From positions 4,037,001-4,101,000 of the forward strand of contig NW_026622963.1 in the NCBI RefSeq assembly GCF_023065955.2: a DNA stretch of 64,000 bases. The letters run 5' to 3'. The position numbers were made by a program, and so were the translations under genes. Position 1 is the first letter of the stretch. Each line of letters starts with the position of its first letter. The notes beneath the pieces are model-generated. The model did no database searches. It was not told where the DNA came from and saw nothing but the letters and a program-made list of their open reading frames with translations. This document shows, in pieces, positions 31,131 to 40,820 of this stretch. Source of the DNA: Ursus arctos (lineage: Eukaryota; Chordata; Mammalia; Carnivora; Ursidae).

Positions 31131-31495
31131 TTTTTAAGATTCAGAGGCAGCATGAGGTGTCTTGTTGCGCGTTCCTGTTACAGTCCCCTTGGGTCTATCG
31201 GAGCACTAGGGTCCTGTTATGTTTTGGACCTGAAGCGGGTCAACTTTGGCAAATCCGTTTCCTTAAGTGTAAGGTGCGGTAGGACTCATTATAGTGCAGG
31301 CGGAAGCAGGGGCAACGTGGGGAAAGATCGAAGCCTAGGGTCCGGCGTAGAAAGCACGGAAAAGAGAGAATCTGACTACGCCCCACCTCCTCTTATTCTC
31401 TCTCCTGGGACTACGGTTTCTTTTGTGTGAAACAAAAGATAAAACCTGTAAGTGGATGGTGCTTGCACGGGGGAGTAGGTAATAAACTCCGATAC

Positions 31496-31544
31496 AAAAT
31501 ATGGAACGCTTCACGAATTTGCGTGTCATCCTTGCGCAGGGGCC

Positions 31545-31595
<51 letters not shown>

Positions 31596-31601
31596 GAGCA
31601 C
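31496..31601 (-). ncRNA. RNU6-1: U6 spliceosomal snRNA gene, RNU6-1 orthologue
   Basis: Read on the minus strand from 31601, the 106 nt begin GTGCTCGCTTCGGCAGCAC, continue TATACTAAAATTGG, contain the ACAGAGA box and AGATTAGCATGGCCCC, and end GAAGCGTTCCATATTTT. I find no difference from mammalian U6 as I know it. U6 pairs with U4, then with U2 and the 5' splice site, and forms the spliceosome's catalytic core. Unlike the many U6 pseudogenes, this copy has a complete external Pol III promoter: TATA box, PSE and octamer/SPH, each at the proper distance. Transcription ends at the T4 run. Position just downstream of SKOR1 on the opposite strand is where I recall human RNU6-1. I am very sure it is a functional U6; the exact paralogue name rests on synteny. 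Confidence 0.95.
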
Positions 31602-31624
31602 GACTGTAAGGCTTTCTCAGCCAG

Positions 31625-31633
31625 TATATAAAG
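31625..31633 (-). promoter_or_regulatory. RNU6-1: U6 TATA box
   Basis: CTTTATATA on the minus strand, 24-32 bp upstream of the U6 start. It specifies Pol III use at type 3 promoters. Confidence 0.93.
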
Positions 31634-31647
31634 CTAGGAACACTAAG

Positions 31648-31667
31648 ACTTTTACAATTATGGTGAC
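31648..31667 (-). promoter_or_regulatory. RNU6-1: U6 proximal sequence element (PSE)
   Basis: GTCACCATAATTGTAAAAGT on the minus strand, 47-66 bp upstream. It matches the SNAPc-binding PSE pattern TCACCNTNA..AAAAG. Confidence 0.93.
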
Positions 31668-31802
31668 TACACTCCGCGTTTTTCAAAATCCCAAAATATT
31701 CAAGGCGTTATGACCTCTTTTAAATAGTACACACGGTAATTATATCTTTGTGATTACGACTAAATTAAATCTAATTGTTTCCCTAAACCCCCAACATTTC
31801 GT

Positions 31803-31829
31803 ATGCAAATGAAGGGACCATGGGAAATT
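31803..31829 (-). promoter_or_regulatory. RNU6-1: U6 distal sequence element (octamer plus SPH)
   Basis: Minus strand AATTTCCCATGGTCCCTTC (SPH, the ZNF143/STAF site) directly followed by ATTTGCAT (octamer, OCT1). It lies about 202-229 bp upstream, the standard DSE position. Confidence 0.93.
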
Positions 31830-32360
31830 GGCCCTCGGCCCGCCCGACCTCTGCGCGCCCCCGGAGGGCGCCGGGAACACGCTCGGTCACGTGGTGCGCG
31901 CGGCCCGCAAGTCTGTTCCGCGCCGGCCCGGTTGGGCCCCCAGGGGCCGCGCGCGGGCTCCTCCGCGAACGCGGCGGCACAGTGGCCCCCGACTCTACGG
32001 GGGCGACACCAGGGCCTTTGGCTGGGGGGAAGGGGAGAAGTGATGCGCACGAGGGCCCCGCAGAAACCCGGTCGGGGACCCCGAATCGGCTGCGAGCAGC
32101 CGGTCGGGCCGTCCCCGCTCCAGGACCCGTGACCCGGGCCAGAGCTGGAACCAAGGACCGTGAACCGGAAGGGGCTGGGCAGGGTGGCCGAGGGCTGCAG
32201 CGCGGAAGCAGTGCTCGGGACCGCCGCCCGGGGCTGGGAGCCAAGGGCAAGGGGGAACGGGCCCGCTTTGGGGCCCAGGGTTTCCATAGTGTGACTCGGG
32301 GTGTGGCAGCCTGGGAAAGGTCACCGCGATTTGGTCCAGCACTGGGCCGGGCCCTTAACC
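31830..32360. promoter_or_regulatory. CpG island upstream of the U6 distal element
   Basis: CpG-rich sequence (GCGCGCGGCCCGC, CCGCGCGCGGGCTCC, CGCGAACGCGGC) begins right behind the DSE. No coding or splice evidence. It may keep the U6 promoter open or mark an unannotated Pol II start. Confidence 0.5.
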
Positions 32361-33169
32361 CGAACCCTGTCCTTCCTCTCAATATGCAGGTTAGGAAACA
32401 AGCTCTAGTTGGTTACTCAAAGCCAAAATTGTCCTGCCAGTTGTGAAAGAAGTTGAGCTCTGGAGGCAAGTCTGGTTTCAAAAACCGATCATTTCCTCTT
32501 CACAGTGGAACTCGAGCGAGGAGAGATTTGGGACCAGGAGTGCCGCCTCCCTTCGCTCTTACCTAGACAATGCTCCCAAGGCCTTATCAGCTCAGACTTT
32601 CCTTCCTGCCTTCATTCCTTCACCAAATACCAAGCCCCTATGACGTCAGCGCTGGGGCTGCAGGGCCAACAAGCAGTGGTTTGTGTCCTGTGTGGTTGCA
32701 TGGAGCTTCGGTTCCAGCAAGGGAGCCAGGCAGACATGTCAGAGCATTCTCAGTTCAGTGCTGAGACGGACCGGAAGGGAAGAACCTGGGGGATAGACAG
32801 TGACTGGGGCATGAAAGTGGGCAGGAGGGAAGGGGACATTTGAGCTGTCACTTGATATGGATGCAGCCCTGAGAGGACAGGGCAGACAGTACCAGGCAGA
32901 GGAAGACCTGGGAGCCACCCGAGTCCGTTCTCGGATCCGGGCAAGTCCTTCAGGAAGGACAGGCCACTGTGGAGGCGGGTGGTGTGCAGGGGCCCTGCTC
33001 TGGCTCAGCACTGTGAGCCTGACTCAAGCCATAGCCAGGGAGCACCTGGCCTGGCCTTTGGGGACCTTGGAGCCCCTCCCCCCACCTGTCTTCAGTGAAA
33101 TGGGAATCAGGTGCAGGCTGCCCCACTTCTCATCTGACCTCTCTCTAAATAAGCAGTAAGCAAACACAA
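32361..33169. other. Intergenic DNA, no element recognised
   Basis: Unique-looking sequence of moderate GC. A CRE-like TGACGTCA lies at 32641-32648. No gene supported. Confidence 0.4.
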
Positions 33170-33325
33170 ACCTCAGAATGCTAATATGGCCTTTATTGAG
33201 CGAAAAGAGCTAATTTGGGCAATGATGTTTCCCTCAGATTTACAAAAGGGAATTGCAAATAACCGAAAAGCGTATTAGCATTGATGGGAGATGATGCTAA
33301 TCTTCAATTAGCATCCACGTTTTTA
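33170..33325. promoter_or_regulatory. Element with four ATGCTAAT sites
   Basis: ATGCTAAT occurs at 33178-33185 (+), 33274-33281 (-), 33294-33301 (+) and 33307-33314 (-). GAGCTAATTT and GGGAATTGCAAATAACC lie between them. This looks like a POU/homeodomain enhancer. Function is inferred. Confidence 0.5.
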
Positions 33326-35375
33326 TTCATTTATTTAGAAGAAGAGCCTTTTCGTCACAGTCGATGCGCACACGTGTCACGGTGACAAGGACATCGCGTG
33401 GGTTCATAACTGCCTTATTGCAAAAACCAGCAGGAGATGGACCAGGTTGTTCACCATTTCCGGCTACACGAGCGTGTGTTATTTTGAGCCAGCGGTGGGG
33501 TTTTTTGGTGTTTTTCTTATTGAGCAAATGTAACACAGAGGAGCGATGCCTGAGTTCTCGCTTCCTTTCCTTCCTCCATCTGCCTTTGTGACCTTGCCCA
33601 ATTCCCTGGACCTCTCTGGTCCTGTTTTATCTTCTGCAAAGTGACAAAACTGCCCTGGAGATGATCTTTCACATCTCTCTCAGCTTTGACATGCTGTGAT
33701 TTTTTTTTTTTTTTTTTTTTTTTTGGTAACTGGGTAACTGAAGGACTTTTTTTTTGAGACTATAATTAGCAAGATGTAAACATTCAACGCTTTCTGTTTT
33801 CTATTTTAGAAGGATGGAGAATTCTGATCATCCTTGGGGCACAGAAGACCCCCGAGAACAGTCCACAGAGGCTGCCGTGGACCGAGGGTCTGGGACCTGA
33901 GCAACCCTGCAGCACATGCCCCTGAACCCCGAAGGCCCAGCGTGGAGGAAGGGGGAGGTAGGGGTGAGAGGGACGGAAGTGGATTGCACGTGACATGAAG
34001 GTGGAGGACAGACAGGTGGAGGGACTCAGTGCGGACAGAACCAAGGGGATCCTGCCCCCTGGAGACCCCATGCGGATGGACAGTAAAAGGCAAGGAGTAT
34101 GTGTCCCCACGGGTGCACGGTCTCAGAGCTTCAGGGGACCCCGGCTCCTGCTGGCCCTCAGAGCTGTTGTCACCCCTCTACTCTGAGACCAGAGGTGGCC
34201 TGAGTCCCGACAGTCTTCGTGCCTGTCCTGGGCTGTACAACTTCTAGAGCTGCAGAGAGGTTCCTTCAGTCCTGTCTGACGTGGAGAGACATCTGAGTGC
34301 GAGAGATCGGAGCCAACTTTACATTTTGATAAATGAAGACATGGGCTTGTTTCATATGGAAAACATGTCAGTGAAGACAGGAGATCTTAGGGTTCTCTAA
34401 CGTTATTAGAGTATTTCCCCTGAAGCCTGGGAGCATTGAGTGTTTCCATATGTCGGTCATTTGAAATAAGAAGGGCCAGGGATTCGCCTCAATCCCACCA
34501 GAGGGAGGAAGAAGCAGGGGTGTAGAGAAGCAGCCAAGGCCGCCTCCTCTGTGCTGGGGACCCTGGAGATGAAGGGGCATTGGCGGCATCCAGGCGTTTG
34601 CCAGAATTGTAGGGCAGGGAAGTGCTGAGTTCACAGGCCTGGCCCAGACTCTCCTAAGGCCCCAGACACAGAATGGGGCGACGGGAGGTGGGGGTCTGGG
34701 TGTGGAGAAGGACCCACCCCTCAGGCCCTACAAATCCCTTTGAGCAGTGGCTGCTCTGACTTAAAACCTTGTTCTCATAAGATCTCTTTTGAAGTTGGCT
34801 CTCCCACCTAATCACTCCAGTGTCAGTGAGTCTTTCCATACTTCTGTCTTTGCCTCTCAGGAAAGAAAGCCAGCGGTGGGGGGAGGGGCAGGTAGAACAA
34901 GGTCTGTGCGTGCGGACAGCTCAGAGGGTGGCCTCAGGGAGGAGGCAGGGTCAGCTGTGGCCAGAGGCAGTCTCTCTTTCCAGGCCCCCTAATCCCTGTG
35001 TGCTGGGAGCCCTTGCTCTCGGGCTTGGCTCCTGCTGTGGTTAGAGCCCTTCTAATCCTTCCCAAATGCCTGACCCCAGTGCTGCCCTGTAATCCTGCCC
35101 CTTCCCAGCTTGCATTTGGAGGGGGTTGGGGACCACAGCCCAGGCCACACTTTTCACTCTCTCCCAGATCTCTTTTCTGCACCCGGAGCTTTGTAAACAT
35201 CTGGCCATTTCTCCACCTGTAGGAGGGTGACTGTGCTGGGTGCCCAGCGGGGGGACTGTTTGACAGTAACCGCAGGGCTGATGGGAGCACCTGAGAGGAG
35301 CGGCTTCGTGGGAAGGGTTGGGACTAGGCCCTGGGTGTGTGGGAGCTCACGGTAGGTATGCAGATACTCCGTGTA
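33326..35375. other. Intergenic DNA, mostly unique
   Basis: Holds a MIR-like piece at 33565-33690, a T26 run at 33699-33724, and otherwise unremarkable sequence. No gene supported. Confidence 0.45.
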
Positions 35376-35560
35376 GGGGCGCCTGGGTGGGGCAGTCAGT
35401 TAAGCGTCTGACTCTTGGTTCCAGCTGGGGTCGTGGTGTTCGGGTGGAGGGGTCGGGCCCCGAGCTCAGCACGGAGTCTACTTCAGATTCTTCCTCCCTC
35501 TCCCTCTGCCCCTTCGGCTTGTGCTCTTTCTAAAAGAAATAATAATAAAAAAACAAACCC
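35376..35560 (+). mobile_element. CAN-SINE
   Basis: GGGGCGCCTGGGTGGGGCAG head and TTAAGCGTCTGACTCTTGG, then a pyrimidine-rich body and an A-rich tail. It is the first lineage-specific SINE after 24.7 kb without one. Confidence 0.9.
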
Positions 35561-36469
35561 TCAACGTATAACCACTTCCTTACTCTTCTTTGGTCTTTAA
35601 TTTTGCAACCCTCTGGACGAATCAAACTTTTTAAAAAGTGAAACTCGCTCGTCTTTTTAAAGCTACTGCAAGGACTGTTTCTTCGCTACGAGAACATTTT
35701 AGATTTCAGTCGTAGTAGCTCCTTTTCTTCGTTTTCTCCCCCACCCCTCCTTTTCGTAGCTGCCATGAGGACTGTTTTCGCCCAGAGGGCTTCAGTGCTT
35801 TGGGTCTGACGTGGAAAGCCCTGGTTGCAGCCGTGTCTCCGGGAGGGGACGGCACGCAGACTCACTCTTGTTCACCGAGCTTAGCGTGAATCCTTGCCCT
35901 TTCTTCTGAAGTTCTGTTTCCTTTTCGTGGCTCAGAGGTAAGCACAGGAGCGTGTTGTTCCTCTTTTGCGCGTGGGGAAAACCTAGGCCTGGAGTGGAAA
36001 GTGACCCTGCTAGTCAGCGACACTGGAATTTACTCCCAGATCTCTCTGGCTCCAAGGGCTCACTTTGCACCCACATGGAGTAAAGGAGTCCCAGTGGAGG
36101 GTTCTGGGAGCCTCTCCCTCTCTGGCCGCCCTCCCTGGAGTCCAGACACCCCACCCCCACCCCCAGGTCACACTGACAGCCGCTGTGGTACAGGGAGCTG
36201 TACCTTCTTGGAGCTAAGAAGGGCCATATTTACGAGGGCCAGCAGTCAGCCTCAGTTTCCTCCCCTCTAAGATGGAAGTGAGGATTTCCCTGCTCGCTTT
36301 ACAGGGTCATGAGGCCCAGTGGGAAATCCCACTCTAAAGTGCTAGGTGGCAAAAGGTAGGACAGTGGTCTCGCCAGGCACCCATCCCAGCCTCGGGCAGT
36401 AAAATGCTTCCCTTACCTGGGGAGCGAGGCATCTGTGCCTCGGGAACAGACCTAGAGAAGAGGAGCACC
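35561..36469. other. Intergenic DNA, no element recognised
   Basis: Unique-looking sequence. Two related words, AGGACTGTTTCTTCG near 35670 and AGGACTGTTTTCGCC near 35770, form a weak direct repeat. MIR-like traces near 36250. Confidence 0.4.
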
Positions 36470-36775
36470 AAGATGAACCATTACATTGTATTAATATTTT
36501 CACACCACTTAACTCTCATTAAAATGTACTTTGCTGAATTTAATATGTGATTTCAAATGACACAACATATTAAGTGCTTAATATACTAGAAATTATGAAA
36601 CTATTATAGTCGATGCCATATGAAATAATTAGACTGAATTAAACTTTAGCAGCCAAGTGAAGGAAAGACTTCAACTTAGAATGTCTTAAAGGAGCTTAAG
36701 CCACCACTGTAATCCCCCAAATAAACGTCCAGAAATTAGGATCTTTAAATAAAAATTGAAACTGAGTCTGGACTT
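36470..36775. promoter_or_regulatory. AT-rich candidate conserved element
   Basis: TTACATTGTATTAATATTTTC, CACCACTTAACTCTCATTAA, TATTAAGTGCTTAATATAC and AAATAATTAGACTGAATTAA. It has TAAT cores and NKX2-like CACTTAA/TTAAGTG sites in unique sequence bounded by GC-rich flanks. Inferred. Confidence 0.45.
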
Positions 36776-37039
36776 ACACCCAGCTCTTCTGGGCTTCACT
36801 GCTGCCGAGTGTTGCTAGCCTTGGGGATGTGGGGGGTCCCCGGCACCCACCCCAGGCCAGGGCCTCAGGGTCAGGGCGTCGGTGGCCTCTCCCCCTGGGG
36901 CCTGGCTGGGGCAGGGGGTGACTCGAGTGGCTTGAGTAAGGAGTAAGGTCTTCTGCCGAAGGGACAGATCAGTCTTCGTCGCCCCAGTTTAGCTTATTGT
37001 CAAAGAATTAAAACACACTCACCTTCGCTTCGTTTCTAG

Positions 37040-37385
37040 CAGGCGTTTTGTATGCATTTTTCTCTTTTTGTCCGCACAATACATGCGTGTAGGGGTGCCT
37101 GGGTGGCTCGTCAGTGCAGTGTCTGCCTTCGGCTCAGGTCATAGGTCATGATCCCAGGGTCCTAGGATTGACCCCGCATCAGGCTCCCTGCTCAGTGGGG
37201 AGCCTGCTTCTTCCTCGGCCTCTCCCCCTCGGCTCTCTCTTTCTGTCAAATAAATAAGTAAAATCTTCAAAACAAAACAAAACAATACCTGCATGTTATA
37301 GGTCACCATGTTCAGATGAGGAAACAGGCTCAGAAAGATCGAGTGAATCATCCAAGGCCTTACAATCAGAATCCGTAGTGTCCAC
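37040..37385 (-). repeat. MIR SINE split by a CAN-SINE
   Basis: MIR sequence (GCGTTTTGTATGCATTTTTC) before 37091 and its continuation (TTCAGATGAGGAAACAGGC) after 37286 show an old MIR interrupted by the younger SINE. Confidence 0.65.
37092..37285 (+). mobile_element. CAN-SINE
   Basis: GGGGTGCCTGGGTGGCTCG head and a tail of AAATAAGTAAAATC plus AAAAC units. Target-site copies AATACATGCGTGT and AATACCTGCATGT flank it. Confidence 0.92.
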
Positions 37386-37410
37386 CCCTACGTCACACAT
37401 GGCTGCCTCA

Positions 37411-37475
37411 GCGTGTGCGCGTGCGTGTGTGTGTGCGTGTGTGCGTGCGTGTGCGGGCATATGCATGTGTACATC
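37411..37475 (+). repeat. (GT/GC)n microsatellite
   Basis: Alternating purine-pyrimidine GTGTGC/GCGTGT run with Z-DNA potential. Confidence 0.85.
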
Positions 37476-37515
37476 ACTTCCTATTTTAGTGATGATTCAA
37501 GAACCAAACACAATT

Positions 37516-37551
37516 GGTGACTAACATAATATAATAAAAAAATAAAAAAAA
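37516..37551 (+). mobile_element. Minimal L1 3' tail insertion
   Basis: GGTGACTAACATAATATAAT and A-rich sequence match only the last ~25 bp of the carnivore L1 3' end seen complete at 52387-52412, plus the A tail. Copies AAGAACCAAACACAATT (37499-37515) and AAGAACCAGACACATT (from 37552) flank it as target-site duplication. Confidence 0.75.
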
Positions 37552-37732
37552 AAGAACCAGACACATTAATCTGCTAACTGGCAGTGACCTATGACCTGTG
37601 ACTTTATTCACAAGGAGGGCAGGGGCTGTGACATGAGAGTCTCACTTTGAACAGGATGTGGCCTACCTGACTTACACAGGATGCTCTCTGTGAGTATTTG
37701 CTGCTAATTCAATTCAAAAAAGAACAAATTCA

Positions 37733-37931
37733 GGGGTGCCTAGGTGGCTCGGTTGGTCAAATGTCCAACTCTTGATTTTGGCTCAGGTGGTGACTTCAGG
37801 GCTGTGAGATCAAGGCTCCGTGACGGACGTGGAGCCTGCTTAACATTCTCGATCTCTCTCGCTCTCTCTGCCCCTCCCCCCACCTATCTCTCCTTTCCTC
37901 TCTCTCTCTGAAAAAAAACAAAAACAAAAAG
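37733..37931 (+). mobile_element. CAN-SINE
   Basis: GGGGTGCCTAGGTGGCTCGG head, pyrimidine-rich body and A-rich tail. Flanking AAAGAACAAATTCA and AAAAGAATGAATTCA are the target-site copies. Confidence 0.92.
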
Positions 37932-38320
37932 AATGAATTCATTACTTTCTGAGTATCCTGACATGTGTCTACGAGTAGCTGTCATAAAAAAGATGACTTC
38001 TTATAAAGAATAAGGAATACTTTTTTATCATAAGGAATATTAATTTCTTAGCTATTTGAGATGCCATGTCTCAATTACTCATAGCTGTGTGAAAATACTG
38101 ACCCAATGGGCTGTTTGATAAATATAAATTTGAGTGTAGAGACTTAAATATATTATCATTTACTTACCAGCAAAAATAATTTTAAGGAGGAAAATTTAGC
38201 CCAAGCAAACATGTTTATGATTAACCAAAAACATGTACTTTTCGTAAGTATCGGGCTCCGGTTCTGCCTCATATAATAGAAAACCAAATCACTCATGCTT
38301 TAACATGACAGAGGTTAATT
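37932..38320. other. AT-rich unique-looking DNA
   Basis: No repeat or gene recognised. AT-rich, with ATTAATTTCTTAG, GATAAATATAAATTTGAG and TTATGATTAACC. Could hold conserved sequence. Confidence 0.35.
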
Positions 38321-38600
38321 TCTCTGTTGCGAGACAAGTTGTCTTTCAAGGTCTGGTCTGATGGCTCTGCTGTGTCACAGAGCTGGCTCTTTCATCATTT
38401 AGGGCAACAACTCATGGTCCCAAGTTGCTGTTGGAGCCGCAAGTTCCAGGCATCAGGAAAGAGGAAGGCAGGAAAAGCCCAGCGTGCATATTCCTGCCCT
38501 GAACAAAGTCTGAAACTAAGAAAGAAGAAGAGAATGGTAATGAATGGGCAGTGAGTGGTCCTTGGCATACCTTCCGGCACTCAGGTAGCAGCCGGTAAAC
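38321..38600. repeat. Ancient interspersed repeat, family uncertain
   Basis: GGTTAATTTCTCTGTTGCG, TCATGGTCCCAAGTTGCTG and GCATCAGGAAAGAGGAAGG are reminiscent of a common old mammalian repeat. I cannot name it. Confidence 0.35.
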
Positions 38601-38644
38601 GGCACCCTACTTCCTTTCTGCAGAGCATCAAGAAGGGGGAAGGG

Positions 38645-38765
38645 AAGTAATACTTACTAAGAGCATGCAGGATTCCAGGGACCATGCTGGACATGTGCAC
38701 ATCATCTCATTCAATTATCATAATCCTGGGAGTGAGGCCGAGCAACAGATCAGGTAAGAAGAGAG
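38645..38765 (-). repeat. MIR SINE fragment
   Basis: TACTTACTAAGAGCATGCAG, CATCTCATTCAATTATCAT and AATCCTGGGAGTGAGG follow reverse MIR order. Confidence 0.6.
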
Positions 38766-39059
38766 GCTACAACTGGAGGGGTGGGGGTGAAGTTCTGTCC
38801 ACAGGTGGCGGTGGGAATTTGGAGGGGGGAGTTGGAATGCTTGCATGAGGAGCCCAGAGACTTCTGAGAAGGAAAGGAGGAAGCTCCCAGCCTTGCTCTC
38901 CTAGAGTCAAGTTACTACAAATGTGTGGGGTGACATGGATGGTAGGAACCAAAGTCCAGTGGCAGGAAAGTGGTAACTGTGCCCTTAAAATAAAATTGCC
39001 ATGAGCATTGTAGAAAGCGAAGAGATTAAAAGATTAAAAAGATAACTTAAAACTGGTAA

Positions 39060-39520
39060 AACTTGGATGGGCATTTCACAAAACGGGAGCTTCAGGCATC
39101 CCACGTGAAAGCATACCCAACTCCCTTAGTCATCAGGGAAATGCAAAATGGACTACCTCCCGGTTAACATGGACAAGTCTGAGGATACCAAGTGTAGCTG
39201 GGGAAGTAGACCGATGACGATAGGAGAGTCTGGGGCTGGAGCGAGGAGAAACTGGTGCAACCACTTCAGAAAACTGTTTCCATAGCTTCGAAAGCTGAAG
39301 ATAAACTTTCCCCTATGAGTCAGTTGTTGCATTGCCAGCTCTAAACCCTGCAGAAACTCACGTGCACCAAGTTACAGGCAAAAGAATGTTCAAAGCAGCA
39401 TTATCTGTAATGGCCCCAGTCAAGTGCTGATCCACGGGAGATTGGATCAATATCTTATGCTGTCCTCATGCTTTGCAGGACTGAAAATCATATGCTTATG
39501 AAAATGAGCAAACTACGTTA
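39060..39520 (+). repeat. Old L1 ORF2-end fragment
   Basis: TTAGTCATCAGGGAAATGC, GAAACTGGTGCAACCAC and ATGTTCAAAGCAGCATTATC are diverged copies of the ORF2 3' part. Frames are broken. Confidence 0.65.
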
Positions 39521-39526
39521 CATTCA

Positions 39527-39765
39527 GGGTCATGGGCTGAAATGTATGCCTCACCCATTCATATGTTCAAATCCTAACCCCCCTATTTCAGGGTGTGGCC
39601 ATATTTGGAGACAGAGTCTTCACATATGGATGGGCCCTAAGCCAATATGAAGATGTCCTTATGCAAAGAGGAAATACAGACAGTGACACGTGCAGGGGGA
39701 AGACAGTGTGAAGACTCAGGGAGAAGGCAGCCACCTACAAGCCGAGGAAAGAGCCCTGGAACTAG
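39527..39765 (+). repeat. MaLR-type LTR (MLT1-like), partial
   Basis: GGTCATGGGCTGAAATGTAT, GGCCATATTTGGAGACAGAG, GAAGATGTCCTTATGC and AGACAGTGTGAAGACTCAGG, then CAGCCACCTACAAGCCGAGG, match the MLT1 type I remember. Confidence 0.65.
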
Positions 39766-39840
39766 GTGATAGGTATTTATCACTGAAATTATGTCAAATA
39801 TTAATTTATTTGTGCATGAGGGGCAGGATTTTCATTTTTT

Positions 39841-40037
39841 AAAAAGATTTTATTTATTTGAGAGAGAGAGCAAGGATGAGAGAGAGGGAGCACAGATGGG
39901 GGGAGGACCGAGGGTGAGGGATGAGCAGACTCCCTCCTGAGCAGGGAGCCCTGATGCAGGGCTCGATTGCAGGACCCTGGGATCATGACCTGAGCTGAAG
40001 GCAGACGCTTAACCGACTGAGCCATCCAGACATCCCC
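39841..40037 (-). mobile_element. CAN-SINE
   Basis: AAGATTTTATTTATTTGAG tail side, purine-rich body, head CTTAACCGACTGAGCCATCC. AGGATTTTCATTT and AGGATTTGCACTTT flank it. Confidence 0.92.
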
Positions 40038-40049
40038 AGGATTTGCACT

Positions 40050-40200
40050 TTATTGACCACTCTATCTCCAATGCCTAAAATACTGTTTGGCACACAGTAA
40101 GTGCTCAGTAAATACTCACAGAGTTACAGAGATCAGAGTGTTCTGTAGTGCCCGACACCTAGAAGGCACTCAATAAATGCTCGTTTCCCTTCCCTTTTAG
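40050..40200 (+). repeat. L2 LINE 3' end fragment
   Basis: TTTGGCACACAGTAAGTGCTC, AGTAAATACTCACAG and a second CACTCAATAAATGCTCG block match the L2 terminus. Confidence 0.6.
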
Positions 40201-40569
40201 CTGAGACCCACCCACCCACATTTCCTGCAGCTGAACTCAACCGCTCCCTCCCCAACCTGGGACTGAGGAAATGCCCACAGCTCACCCCTGCCGATCATTA
40301 GCCACGTTTCACCGTAGGTAATGGCAGAGGCTGTCCCCGGGGCTGGGATCTCCTGCGTGATGACGCCTCATCCCGGACCACTGCTTTCCCTTGGACCCAG
40401 TGTGACCCGTTTCATCTGGCTTCTCCCCATTCCCCTGCCACGGGTCACAGCCTCTTCCCCTCAGATGGCTCGGCTACCCCTGGATGGCCCAGGCTCTGCG
40501 GGCTGACAGCACGTCGGGCATGTGGTAGTTTCTGCCCTCTGTAGTTCATTGTTACGGTGCAGAGCGAGG

Positions 40570-40820
40570 CCCGGCACACCGGCCACAAAGCCTCCTCTCA
40601 TGCCTCCATCAGCATTCATTGCTGCCTGTCCCTGTTCTTACCACCCCGTTCCTATATCTAGTGCTTATTTTCTTTGCCTTGTATTAAAGTTAGTGGTTTA
40701 TTTCCTTGCATCCCCCGCCCCGCTCACCAGACCCTGAGCGCCTCCCCAGGACAAGGGGCCAGACTTTCTTCGTTATTGTCGTCCTGGCGTCAGCATAGCA
40801 CCTGATGTTAATACACCCAT
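40570..40820 (+). repeat. L2 LINE 3' end fragment
   Basis: GTTTATTTCCTTGCATCCCC, CTCACCAGACCCTGAGCGCC and CCAGGACAAGGGGCCAGAC, then CAGCATAGCACCTGATG, in L2 order. Confidence 0.6.

Noticed and set aside
31496..31601. U6 copy as a processed pseudogene
   Set aside because: No mismatch to U6, no A tail or target-site duplication, and a full Pol III promoter upstream.
31783..32446. Overlapping 200-codon frames on both strands in the CpG island near U6
   Set aside because: Both strands are open because of CpG richness. Residue content is biased and no homology is recognised.
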